Origin: Candidatus Methylomicrobium oryzae
GTDB taxonomy: Bacteria > Pseudomonadota > Gammaproteobacteria > Methylococcales > Methylomonadaceae
Reading direction: 5' to 3'
Length of the DNA stretch: 64,000 bases
Assembly (NCBI RefSeq): GCF_016745425.1
Contig: NZ_JAERVK010000007.1
Location: forward strand, 1 to 64,000
Below are positions 1 through 7,690 of this stretch, one piece after another (position 1 is the first letter of the stretch; the number at the start of each line of letters is the position of its first letter). Position numbers and translations under genes: made by a program. The notes under the pieces are model-generated. The model had not been told where the DNA came from and made no database searches. It saw only the letters and a list, made by a program, of their open reading frames with translations.

Positions 1-77
1 TCGACCGGGCCGATGCGGCCCTGTACCGCGCCAAGGCGGCCGGCCGCAATAGGATCGTCGTGCAGGAAGAACCTTAA
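1..77 (+). CDS. C-terminal end of a GGDEF-domain protein (partial)
   Basis: The window opens inside a reading frame (first full codon at base 3) that ends with the TAA at 75-77. The visible tail reads DRADAALYRAKAAGRNRI followed by a few residues. This is the usual end of a GGDEF diguanylate cyclase domain, where an A-D-x-A-L-Y-x-A-K helix precedes the GRNR(I/V) strand. The active-site loop and any sensor domain lie outside the window, so activity cannot be judged. It faces the minus-strand repressor gene that follows. Confidence 0.8.
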   Translation, partial: DRADAALYRAKAAGRNRIVVQEEP

Positions 78-100
78 CCTGAAAGCGGTAGGTAGAGAGA

Positions 101-316
101 CTATTTTTTGATCTTGTCCTTTTCCGGAAGCAGATCGATGGTGAGGCAACTCAGTGCTCTTGCAAGCCTGCGCAACGCGTCGATCGAAATGTTTTCGGCC
201 TGGCCCTGTTCGAGCTTGCTGATCATCGACTGAGTGACGCCGGACCGGTTCTCGAGCTCCTGCTGGGTCAGCCCGAGGCTGAGCCGTTTATTTTTTAATA
301 TGTCGCCGATTCGCAT
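101..316 (-). CDS. XRE-family helix-turn-helix repressor
   Basis: A small protein of about 71 residues, almost entirely a lambda Cro/C1-type helix-turn-helix. It begins MRIGDILKNKR, and its recognition region reads LTQQELENRSGVTQSMISKLEQ. I start it at the ATG at 314-316 because GGAGGG (325-330) lies 8 nt upstream; a longer frame reaches 349 but has no ribosome site. The gene lies just downstream of the terminator of the phage-like minus-strand operon. A near-palindrome at 351-368, in its own promoter region, matches two perfect palindromes in front of that operon. Inference: this protein binds those sites, repressing both itself and the operon. Confidence 0.82.
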   Translation of the reverse strand: MRIGDILKNKRLSLGLTQQELENRSGVTQSMISKLEQGQAENISIDALRRLARALSCLTIDLLPEKDKIKK

Positions 317-350
317 CAGGTAATCCCTCCTCAAGAATAAGCTCAGCATT

Positions 351-368
351 ATATGAACATATTCATAA
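351..368. promoter_or_regulatory. Palindromic operator-like site upstream of the XRE gene
   Basis: ATATGAACATATTCATAA matches 16 of 18 bases of the perfect palindrome ATATGAATATATTCATAT found at 2344-2361 and 2479-2496. It lies 35 bp upstream of the XRE start codon, between that gene and the preceding terminator. That is where an autoregulatory operator would be expected. Binding is inferred, not shown. Confidence 0.6.
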
Positions 369-385
369 TCCGTCTAAAAAAGTCG

Positions 386-413
386 CAAAAAAAAGGGCCG
401 TAAAACGGCCCTT
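386..413 (-). terminator. Rho-independent terminator of the phage-like operon
   Basis: On the minus strand AAGGGCCG and CGGCCCTT form a perfect 8-bp stem around a short A/T loop, followed by a run of eight T. It sits 18 bp after the stop codon of the Gp157-like gene, separating that operon from the XRE gene. Confidence 0.85.
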
Positions 414-430
414 AGTCTGTAACGGCGGGT

Positions 431-934
431 TTATTTGATTACGAGGCGCGCGCCTTGGCTTAGGCTGGCGCCAGCGACGCTCTGCCCCGCCTGCAGCGCT
501 TTTCTGATCGCTGTTTTATCGACTTTCCAGCTGACGACCGGCTCTTTGAATTCGGCCGGCACCGAGTCTTCGTCGCAAATTTCGACCGCTGGCGGATTGC
601 TCTGAATCGTCACCCTGAAATAAGGGCATTCGATTTCGGTTATACCGCTATGCTCCATGTTGCTTCTCAGGTAGTCTTTCAGCCATTGCACCCGATTTTC
701 CAACGTCTTCCGGCGCTTTGCCATATTCGCCTCGGCGGCTTTAATTGCTTCAGCGGTGGCTTCCATGTTGCGCAAAAATTTGGCGACATTGACGGCCTTC
801 TCCTCCAATTCTCCGGCCAGCGCCTCCAGCGTGTCGCTGACCGCTTCCGCCGGCAGCTCGGCCTCCGGGTCGGCCAAAGCATCGAGGGCCTGCAGGTACT
901 GGGCGCTCAACTGGTACAGCGTTAAATTGGGCAC
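431..934 (-). CDS. Gp157-like siphovirus family protein
   Basis: About 167 residues with the build of the phage Gp157 family. It has an N-terminal Leu-rich start (LTLYQLSAQYLQAL), a long charged coiled-coil region, then NRVQWLKDYLRSNME and a basic/beta C-terminal part. Gp157-type proteins are small phage proteins often encoded beside recombination genes; one member was linked to phage resistance in Streptococcus. I chose the GTG at 932-934 because GGAG (941-944) is 6 nt upstream; an upstream TTG at 949 would overlap the preceding gene and lacks such a site. It is the last gene before the terminator at 386-413 and lies 1 nt after the stop of the upstream gene. Confidence 0.75.
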   Translation of the reverse strand: MPNLTLYQLSAQYLQALDALADPEAELPAEAVSDTLEALAGELEEKAVNVAKFLRNMEATAEAIKAAEANMAKRRKTLENRVQWLKDYLRSNMEHSGITEIECPYFRVTIQSNPPAVEICDEDSVPAEFKEPVVSWKVDKTAIRKALQAGQSVAGASLSQGARLVIK

Positions 935-935
935 C

Positions 936-1772
936 TTACACTCCTGCAAACTGATCGAGCTTACTGTAAAGCCGGTGGTAGAACTCCTGGTTCAAATCCA
1001 GAAAGGTTCTGAAACGCTGATGCGACGCGTTGGCCATCCAGGCTTTGACCCGTTTTCGGTCGAGGCCGAGTTCTCTTATCTTCACTTCCAGCTGTTTGAG
1101 CTGTTCCTTGGTGATCCCCTCGAAACCGTTGTTCAGCACAGTGGTTTCCGCTTCCCGAATGCTTTCCGCTTCGCGCAACTGCATCATGTCTTCAAGATCC
1201 TGGGTGAAGACCTCCGACAAGCCGGCCATCCTCAGCGTGGCGTCGATATGGGCGGATTTCTCGGCCATTTTCAGCGATTTGTTGATGTCGCCGTTATCCT
1301 GCGAAACGATCCGGGCCCCTACTCCATCGGCAACGACGCGGCCGGAACCGTCGACAATTTCGCAGCGGATAATGATCTGGCTGAGCTGCGTGCCGTTCAA
1401 CGCCGCCTTTTCGTAGTCGGGCAGCGTCGGATAGCGAACCATCAGGCCCAGCATACCGCAAATTTTTTCCGCGCCGGCTTTGAATAGGCTCGGCTTGCTG
1501 AAATGGGCCGGATTCCGGCAATCCTTGCCGGCCGAACACCGCCTGTTCGCGACATGGATTTTTCCGAAATCCAGACCTTCGATCAAGGCATCCCGAACCC
1601 AGGCCATCAGTGCGGCGCGGTTCTGCTTACGCCGATCCAGTCCTTCCTTGAACATATCGGCCGGCAAATCGAGCGGATTGGCGGCGATTACCGGAGGTTC
1701 GTTTTCCGGCTGTTTTTCAATAGTGGCCGGAACCACTGCTTGCGATGTAGATTGCATAATAAACACACTCAT
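936..1772 (-). CDS. Phage-type protein of unknown function beside Gp157-like gene
   Basis: A soluble protein of 278 residues (or 273 from the second ATG at 1757). The N-terminal 30 residues look disordered. A region around ALIEGLDFGKIH leads into a Cys/His patch (CSAGKDCRNPAHF), then FKAGAEKICGMLGL and a beta-rich section with VGARIVSQDNGDINKSLKMAEK. Phages commonly pair a Gp157-like gene with a single-strand annealing or recombination-accessory gene, and the AEKSAH-IDATLRMAGLS segment is reminiscent of such proteins. I cannot assign a named family from sequence alone. It is translationally adjacent to the Gp157-like gene and shares its terminator. No structural, packaging or lysis genes are nearby, so this is a remnant or domesticated module, not a prophage. 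Confidence 0.6.
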   Translation of the reverse strand: MSVFIMQSTSQAVVPATIEKQPENEPPVIAANPLDLPADMFKEGLDRRKQNRAALMAWVRDALIEGLDFGKIHVANRRCSAGKDCRNPAHFSKPSLFKAGAEKICGMLGLMVRYPTLPDYEKAALNGTQLSQIIIRCEIVDGSGRVVADGVGARIVSQDNGDINKSLKMAEKSAHIDATLRMAGLSEVFTQDLEDMMQLREAESIREAETTVLNNGFEGITKEQLKQLEVKIRELGLDRKRVKAWMANASHQRFRTFLDLNQEFYHRLYSKLDQFAGV

Positions 1773-1888
1773 CTATGCGATTGAGAAACGGCGAAACCGG
1801 GCGGATGCCTGTTTCCGCGGTATCTTTCGATGTTCTTCCGGAAGAAGGACGGTTGTTGCAGGTCGGACGCATCGGGTATCAACCGGGT

Positions 1889-1936
1889 TTATCGCGCCGA
1901 ACCGGATCGCTGAAATTTTTCTGTTTGAATCGTCAT
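1889..1936 (-). other. Short leader-like ORF (15 codons) in the operon gap
   Basis: The 231 bp between the two operon genes hold no full-length gene. They do contain an ATG at 1934-1936 with AGGAGG 9 nt upstream, opening a 15-codon frame that ends in TAA. Further downstream the same strand stays open in another frame up to a stop just before 1772. It could be a leader peptide or the stub of a decayed gene. Confidence 0.25.
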
Positions 1937-2003
1937 AATGGAGGCCCTCCTGATAAATAAAATTAGGGAGAATGAGGAATCAAGGCCCGGAGCCGAAACA
2001 GCC

Positions 2004-2306
2004 TCAAAACGGCGCCGCCTCGGGACTTTCATCCGTTGCTTCAACGCCGTTTTTCTTTCGCTGGCCTTTCACGGCGGCGAGTACTTTTCGGACAGCTTCC
2101 GTGAGAGTTTTGCCGGTTTCGTAATAAGGCTCGATATCCGCACCGGGCGGAGCCGAGACAAAAACGGCAAAGTTTTCGGCACACTCCGCCGAAAGCACCC
2201 GGCTCGCCCAACTGGCGCAGACGTCCCGCCCGTGGATGCCTTGGCTATCCAATGCGGTGCGGACCACGTTCACGGCACTTCGCTGTTTTTTTTCAAGATT
2301 TGTCAA
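2004..2306 (-). CDS. Small protein of unknown function, first gene of phage-like operon
   Basis: A protein of about 100 residues, mostly polar, with two Cys in DVCASWASRVLSAEC, an acidic Pro/Glu-rich tail and a basic patch (KGQRKKN). No family is recognised. An open frame extends to an ATG at 2378, but it would run straight through the palindrome at 2343-2362. A TTG at 2304-2306 preceded by GGAG with 8-nt spacing is the better start, and it puts the palindrome in the promoter. It leads the operon that continues to the Gp157-like gene. Possible roles are an anti-repressor or another phage accessory function, both unproven. Confidence 0.5.
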   Translation of the reverse strand: MTNLEKKQRSAVNVVRTALDSQGIHGRDVCASWASRVLSAECAENFAVFVSAPPGADIEPYYETGKTLTEAVRKVLAAVKGQRKKNGVEATDESPEAAPF

Positions 2307-2342
2307 AATAACAATCTCCGAAAAAGATGGAGCAAACTCCGC

Positions 2343-2362
2343 AATATGAATATATTCATATT
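2343..2362. promoter_or_regulatory. Perfect 20-bp palindrome, candidate XRE operator
   Basis: AATATGAATATATTCATATT is a perfect palindrome. It lies 37-56 bp upstream of the proposed TTG start of the first operon gene, the normal place for an operator overlapping a promoter. The core ATATGAATATATTCATAT recurs at 2479-2496 and, with two mismatches, before the XRE gene. Confidence 0.65.
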
Positions 2363-2478
2363 TCAGGGCGCTTTTCATCCTGTCAATTGATCATGTCAGA
2401 CCTAGCAGAACCGGAAAAGTTGCCCTCCGTCTCTCTTGTCCATACAAACGAACTCCTAAGCGCAAACGGGGGAAAAAT

Positions 2479-2496
2479 ATATGAATATATTCATAT
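2479..2496. promoter_or_regulatory. Second perfect palindromic operator-like site
   Basis: ATATGAATATATTCATAT, identical to the core at 2344-2361 and centred 135 bp away. On the minus strand a 13-codon frame with AGGAG in front of its ATG (2439-2441) lies between the two palindromes. This could be a leader peptide. The pair may allow cooperative repression. Confidence 0.6.
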
Positions 2497-2715
2497 TTTA
2501 CACCAAAATACTATCTTTTTCATATAGATATTTTGGACAGAACGAGAAGGGAGCGGATTGAGTCGCCCTCACGGCATGCCGGAATCGACGATCTTTCCTC
2601 TTGAATGAAAAGTCATCGCCCCACGCTCTGCACTCATCGTCATACGTCCGTCCTGCAAAACTCAAATGCGGATTAAGTGCTGCATCAGGGGTGTCCCATC
2701 CACTCTTTGCAGAGC

Positions 2716-2976
2716 AAATCCCCCCTGCCCCCCTTTTTCAAAGGGGGGAATGTCTCCAGCGTAGTCGCTCTCTTTTCAAAAAGGGGATAGCCGTTTTGGT
2801 CAAAGGGGAATGGCGTTTTGGCCCTTGTTGAAGCGACGCCTGCCCTCGCCCCTTTGACAAGGCCGCTTTCCTTCCCTTTGAAAAAAGGGGGAGCCGGAGT
2901 ATTAACTACGTCGACAAAATAACGTTTGACAATGCCGCTTTCCCCCCCCTTTGAAAAAGGGGGGCAGGGGGGATTT
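2716..2976. repeat. Inverted repeat pair with 33-bp perfect arms in a 0.6-kb non-coding gap
   Basis: The arms 2716-2748 and 2944-2976 are exact reverse complements. Each carries the C/G-run element TGCCCCCCTTTTTCAAAG flanked by more C and G runs. Between them are weaker fragments of the same theme (AAGGGGATAG, CAAAGGGGAATGG, CCCCTTTGACAAGG). This is a dispersed intergenic repeat of the REP/BIME kind. No gene is supported between 2497 and 3126. Confidence 0.7.
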
Positions 2977-3126
2977 TAAATAGGCTGCTTTCACAGCATA
3001 ACAGCCTTTAGCTCTTAACCCGTATTCAAGCAGCGGAGTTTAAAAGGTATAACGACGAGCGCCCGATATGGGAACGCGGCCCCCCGCTCCGGCCCTCGCG
3101 TCCCAGCGGAACGTGAGAGGCGGCGG

Positions 3127-5538
3127 CTACCGCCTCACCCGCTTCTCGGTTTCCAGAATCCGCGAGGTCGTTTGCAGCACCGTATCCGGATTCAGGCTCA
3201 TCGAATCGATCCCGATTTCGACCAGGAATTCGGCCATTTCGGGATAATCGGACGGCGCCTGGCCGCAGAGTCCGCAATGGCGCCCGTTACGGCGCGCGCC
3301 TTCGACCGCGAGGCGGATCATCTCTTTCACACCCGGGTCGCGCTCGTCGAAATCGTTCGCCACGATTTCGGAATCGCGGTCGACGCCCAAGGTTAACTGG
3401 GTCAAGTCGTTCGAGCCGATCGAGAAGCCGTCGAAATGCTTGGCGAATTCGTCGATCAGGATCACGTTGTTCGGAATCTCGCACATCACGTACACCTGCA
3501 GACCGTTCTCGCCCCGCTTCAAGCCCAACTTCGCCATGGAGTCGAGTACCCGTTCGGCCTCGTCGACGCGCCGGCAGAACGGAATCATCAGGATCAGGTT
3601 GGTCAGCCCCATCGTCTCGCGCACATATTTCATTGCCGCACATTCGAGCGCGAAGCCTTCGGCATAGGCGGGATGCACATAGCGCGAGGCACCGCGGAAG
3701 CCGATCATCGGATTCGCTTCGTCGAACTCGAACCAACGGCCACCGAGCAGCGTCGCGTACTCGTTGGTCTTGAAATCGGACATCCGGACCACCACCGGTT
3801 TCGGGTAAAACGCCGCCGCGATCGTTCCCACCCCTTCGGCCAGGCGTTGGATGAAGAAATCCCGGCCGCTCTCGTACTGCTGAGTCAGCGCTTCCAGTTG
3901 CGCTTTCTCGGCCTCGTCCTGCACTTTTTCCCGATGGATCAGCGCCATCGGATGCGCTTTGATCGATTCGGTGATGATGAACTCCATCCGGGCTAGGCCG
4001 ACGCCGTCGTTCGGCAGGAAGCTGTGCTTGAACGCCGCTTCGGGATTACCGATGTTCAGCATGATGTGGGTCTTCGGACGCGCCATGCCGGACAGGTCGG
4101 TGGTGATTTTTTCGAAGTCGATCAGGCCCGGGTAGATCTTGCCGACATCGCCTTCCGCGCAGGAAACGGTCACCGGCCCGTCGGTCTTCAGCACTTCGGT
4201 GGCGTTTTCGCAGCCGACTACCGCCGGCACCCCGAGCTCGCGGGCCACGATCGCCGCATGGCAGGTACGGCCACCCCGGTTGGTCACAATCGCGGACGCG
4301 ATCTTCATCACCGGCTCCCAATCCGGGGTCGTGATGTCCGCCACCAGCACCTCGCCGGCCTTGAATTGGGACAGCTGCTCGACATGATCGATCACCCGGG
4401 CGTTGCCCTGAGCGATCCGGCCGCCGACCGCGCGACCGGTAACGATAGGCGTTGCAGAGCCTTTCAGCACGAACTGATCAAGCGACGCGCCCTGTTTCAG
4501 CGACGCAACCGTTTCCGGACGCGCCTGCACGATGTAAAGCTCGCCGTCGATACCGTCCTTCGCCCATTCGATGTCCATCGGCCGCTGCATGCCGGCCTTG
4601 GCGCTGTAGTGCTTTTCGATCTCGATCGCATAGCCGCCCAGGGTCAGCGCATCCTCGTCGCCGATGCAGAACCGGGCGCGCTCCTGTTCGCTGGTTTCGA
4701 TGTTGCGGGTCGGCTCACGTGTGCGGCCCTCGCTGTAGATCATCTTGATCTTCTTGGCGCCGAGCGAACGCCGGAGCACGCTACGGTAGCCCTGCTCGTA
4801 AGTCGGCTTGTGCACGTAAAACTCGTCCGGATCGACCGCCCCCTGCACCACGTTTTCGCCCAAGCCGTAAGCGCCGGTAATGAACACCACGTCCTTGAAG
4901 CCCGATTCGGTGTCGAGCGAAAACATCACACCGCTGGCCGCGAGATCGGAGCGGACCATCTTCATCACCCCAACCGACAGCGCCAGCTTGAAATGGTCGA
5001 AGCCCTGGTCGACCCGGTAATGGATCGCCCGGTCGGTGAACAGGCTGGCCATGCAGCGCTTGCAGGCGTCGAGCAGCGCGTGCTCGCCGCTGATGTTCAG
5101 ATAGGTATCCTGCTGGCCGGCGAAGCTGGCGGTCGGCAGGTCTTCCGCGGTCGCGGAACTGCGCACCGCAACGCTCAAGTCGTCTCCGTATTCCTTTTGC
5201 AACTCGGCGTACGCCCCGAGGATTTCCCATTCAAGATCGTCCGGAAACGGTGCGCCATAGATAATTTCCCGGGCCGACCGGGCGCATCTGGCAAGATCGG
5301 CCACATCGTCCGGATCGAGGTCGTCGAGCACCCGATGCAGGGCTTCCCAGGCGCCGGCCTGATCGAGAATATAGCGGTAGGCCTCCGCGGTCACCGCAAA
5401 ACCGTTCGGAATCCGAATGCCTTTCGGCGTCAGTTCGCGGTACATTTCGCCCAGCGAAGCGTTCTTGCCGCCCACCAAAGGCACGTCTTCGATCGACAAT
5501 TCGTTAAACCAGCGGATATATTGCATCTGTTCGGGCAT
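3127..5538 (-). CDS. ppsA: Phosphoenolpyruvate synthase
   Basis: Converts pyruvate, ATP and water to phosphoenolpyruvate, AMP and phosphate, the gluconeogenic entry step. At 803 residues it matches the usual family length. Domain order is complete: an N-terminal pyruvate-phosphate dikinase ATP-binding region (LVGGKNASLGEM near residue 21, VAVRSSATAEDLPTASFAGQ near 123), the swivelling phosphohistidine domain with TNRGGRTCHAAIVAREL (His427), and the PEP-utilising barrel with GSNDLTQLTLGVDRDS and CGLCGQAPSDYPE near the C-terminus. AAGGAGA lies 6 nt before the ATG at 5536-5538. The gene stands alone; no ppsR regulator gene is seen next to it. Confidence 0.96.
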   Translation of the reverse strand: MPEQMQYIRWFNELSIEDVPLVGGKNASLGEMYRELTPKGIRIPNGFAVTAEAYRYILDQAGAWEALHRVLDDLDPDDVADLARCARSAREIIYGAPFPDDLEWEILGAYAELQKEYGDDLSVAVRSSATAEDLPTASFAGQQDTYLNISGEHALLDACKRCMASLFTDRAIHYRVDQGFDHFKLALSVGVMKMVRSDLAASGVMFSLDTESGFKDVVFITGAYGLGENVVQGAVDPDEFYVHKPTYEQGYRSVLRRSLGAKKIKMIYSEGRTREPTRNIETSEQERARFCIGDEDALTLGGYAIEIEKHYSAKAGMQRPMDIEWAKDGIDGELYIVQARPETVASLKQGASLDQFVLKGSATPIVTGRAVGGRIAQGNARVIDHVEQLSQFKAGEVLVADITTPDWEPVMKIASAIVTNRGGRTCHAAIVARELGVPAVVGCENATEVLKTDGPVTVSCAEGDVGKIYPGLIDFEKITTDLSGMARPKTHIMLNIGNPEAAFKHSFLPNDGVGLARMEFIITESIKAHPMALIHREKVQDEAEKAQLEALTQQYESGRDFFIQRLAEGVGTIAAAFYPKPVVVRMSDFKTNEYATLLGGRWFEFDEANPMIGFRGASRYVHPAYAEGFALECAAMKYVRETMGLTNLILMIPFCRRVDEAERVLDSMAKLGLKRGENGLQVYVMCEIPNNVILIDEFAKHFDGFSIGSNDLTQLTLGVDRDSEIVANDFDERDPGVKEMIRLAVEGARRNGRHCGLCGQAPSDYPEMAEFLVEIGIDSMSLNPDTVLQTTSRILETEKRVRR

Positions 5539-5941
5539 GCTTGTCTCCTTGTACGGGCGCGGCCGGATCGGCCGCGAAAATCAATTGTAGTCTAGTATCA
5601 GTCGTTTTCCGCAAATACGCAAAAATCCCGGCTAAACGGATAGCTTGCGCGGTCTCTGCATATGATATTTTAAGGAGTGCCTTAATAAACCGGTTGCGGG
5701 TTGCGGCTGTCTTAGTCAAAAATAGGTTTAAGGGTGTCCGGCAATGGACGCAAATCAAAGATTACCGTAATGATGGCCTGTTCCGAATCGCACGGCGAAG
5801 GCATCGCGAATCGATTAACGGCATGGAGTTTCGCTGCCCTACCCGACTTGGAACGGGAAATGCGGAATTTTAGGCCTCTCTTCGAAAGAAGCGTTGAGGA
5901 AAAAATAAGGTGGCTTACTCTGATACCATGGAGGTCATCGG
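5539..5941. other. Intergenic region between divergent ppsA and tamA
   Basis: No gene is supported in these 403 bp. A GC-rich hairpin with perfect 8-bp arms (CGCGGCCG/CGGCCGCG, 5558-5576) lies 20 bp upstream of the ppsA start and would be in its 5' leader. The rest must hold the two divergent promoters, but no strong consensus promoter could be picked with confidence. Confidence 0.4.
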
Positions 5942-7690
5942 ATGCGATTGTCCCGTTTGGCTCGAAATCCTTCACCGCTGCAGCAAGCCGTGCGAATAGC
6001 CGCGCTTTCCCTGCTCTTCACGGATGTTCCTGCAGAAACCGCGATCCGCGGCATCGAAGGCGAAGCCGCGAAGAACGTCGAGTTATCCTTATCGTTAGCC
6101 AGAGAACAATGCGACGCTTCGCGGTGGATGATCGAGCGCCTGTTCGATAAAGCCGACACCGAAATCGATCAGGCGATGCGCGCGTTCGGCTATTATCACG
6201 CCGCCGTCGAAAAATCGCTGAGTGTTGATGATGCCTGCTGGCACGCAAAATTCGACATTTCGCCCGGCCCGCGGACAGTCGTGAACGACATCCGGATTAC
6301 GCTGCGCGGCGAGGCCGAAAGCGATCCCGCATTCCGCGAATTACGGGATAAACTGGCCGCCGAAAAAAACCAGCCGCTGCGCCACGACCGCTACGAAAAA
6401 ATGAAGAACGAGATCAAATCGCTGGCGACCGCAACCGGCTATCTGAACGGAAGCTTTTCGGAAAGCCGGCTAATCGTCGACCCGGCCACAAACACCGCAA
6501 CGTTCCGGCTGTCTTTCGATTCGAAAAACCGGCTGCGTTTCGGCGACGTGAACGTCGAACAGGATATCCTCAACCCGGAATTCGTTCGGAAATTCATCGC
6601 CTTCAAACCGGGCGATTTTTATTCCAGCGATGCCTTGGGGAAAACTTACGACGCGCTGTCCAGAAGCGGCTATTTCGAGCAGATCGACATCCGGCCCGCG
6701 GCCGACGTCGAACACCGGCAAAACGTACCCGTCTCTGTTCGCCTGACGCCCAAGAAAGTGCATCACTACAGCTTCGGCCTGGGCTTCGCCACCGACGTCG
6801 GCCCGCTGGTAACCGCCGCCTACCAGAACCGCCGCCTGAACCGGCGAGGCCATTTCCTGAACGCCAATCTCGACATTTCCCAGGTGCTGTCGACTGCGGA
6901 TATCGAATACAACATCCCGCTAGCCAAACCGACGACCGATTTTTTCAGTTTCGGCGCGGGATTTAAGCGCGAAGACACCGATACGTTCGAATCGCGCTCC
7001 GGCAAGCTGTCGTCCCGCCTGAAACATGCGTACGACAGCGGCTGGAAGCAGACCCTGTTCCTCGACTGGGTTTACGAAGACTTCCGGATCGGCGCAACCC
7101 AGGAGGAGGTGGTACTGTTAGTCCCCGGCGGCAACTGGCTGCGCTCCGTCTCGAACGATCCCCTGCGTCCGACCGAAGGCTACAGATTAGAGTTCAACCT
7201 GGCCGGCAGCTATGAAAACCCGCTGTCCGAAGTCAGCTTTGCGCAGGGTTCGGTGGCTGCGGTCTGGCGGCATCAACTGCCCTGGGGCGGAATTTTCCTC
7301 GGGCGAGCCGAGCAGGGCGCAACGCTGGTCGGCGATTTCGACAAACTGCCGCCTTCCTACCGGTTTTACGCGGGCGGGATGAACAGCATCCGGGGCTATG
7401 ACTATAAGGAACTCGGGCCGCGGGACAGAACCGGCAGCGTGATCGGCGGCAGGTTTTTGAGCGTGGTCAGCGCCGAATACGAGCATCCGATTCTCGACAA
7501 CTGGGGACTCGCGGCGTTCGTCGATGCCGGCGATGCGTATAACTCGGGGGGAATCGACGTAAAGGTCGGCACGGGCCTGGGCGTCCGCTGGTATTCGCCG
7601 ATCGGCCCGATTCGGCTGGATTTCGCGGTGCCGCTGAATGAAGCGGCGTCTTCGTTTCAGGTCCATTTCGCCGCCGGCATGCGCTTATGA
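5942..7690 (+). CDS. tamA: Outer-membrane Omp85 protein TamA
   Basis: Outer-membrane half of the translocation and assembly module, which works with TamB in outer-membrane protein insertion and lipid transport. The 582 residues give an N-terminal signal-like segment (RIAALSLLFTDVPAE), about three POTRA repeats (roughly residues 35-260, including RFGDVNVEQDILNPEFVRKF), then a 16-strand-type barrel. The barrel carries the Omp85 hallmark RFYAGGMNSIRGYDY near residue 480 and ends in a short F/L-terminated strand. GGAGG lies 7 nt before the ATG. The stop overlaps the start of tamB in an ATGA arrangement, so the two are co-translated. Confidence 0.93.
   Translation: MRLSRLARNPSPLQQAVRIAALSLLFTDVPAETAIRGIEGEAAKNVELSLSLAREQCDASRWMIERLFDKADTEIDQAMRAFGYYHAAVEKSLSVDDACWHAKFDISPGPRTVVNDIRITLRGEAESDPAFRELRDKLAAEKNQPLRHDRYEKMKNEIKSLATATGYLNGSFSESRLIVDPATNTATFRLSFDSKNRLRFGDVNVEQDILNPEFVRKFIAFKPGDFYSSDALGKTYDALSRSGYFEQIDIRPAADVEHRQNVPVSVRLTPKKVHHYSFGLGFATDVGPLVTAAYQNRRLNRRGHFLNANLDISQVLSTADIEYNIPLAKPTTDFFSFGAGFKREDTDTFESRSGKLSSRLKHAYDSGWKQTLFLDWVYEDFRIGATQEEVVLLVPGGNWLRSVSNDPLRPTEGYRLEFNLAGSYENPLSEVSFAQGSVAAVWRHQLPWGGIFLGRAEQGATLVGDFDKLPPSYRFYAGGMNSIRGYDYKELGPRDRTGSVIGGRFLSVVSAEYEHPILDNWGLAAFVDAGDAYNSGGIDVKVGTGLGVRWYSPIGPIRLDFAVPLNEAASSFQVHFAAGMRL

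Noticed and set aside
1-2500. Intact prophage
   Set aside because: No integrase, capsid, tail, terminase or lysis gene is present; only a small early-region module.
2327-2527. 66-codon plus-strand frame spanning both palindromes
   Set aside because: The repeated YEYIHI segments come only from translating the two operators; no ribosome site.
4024-5595. Long open frame opposite ppsA
   Set aside because: It is the antisense of a clearly coding, well-conserved gene; GC-rich codon bias leaves such frames open. It has no domain or ribosome site.
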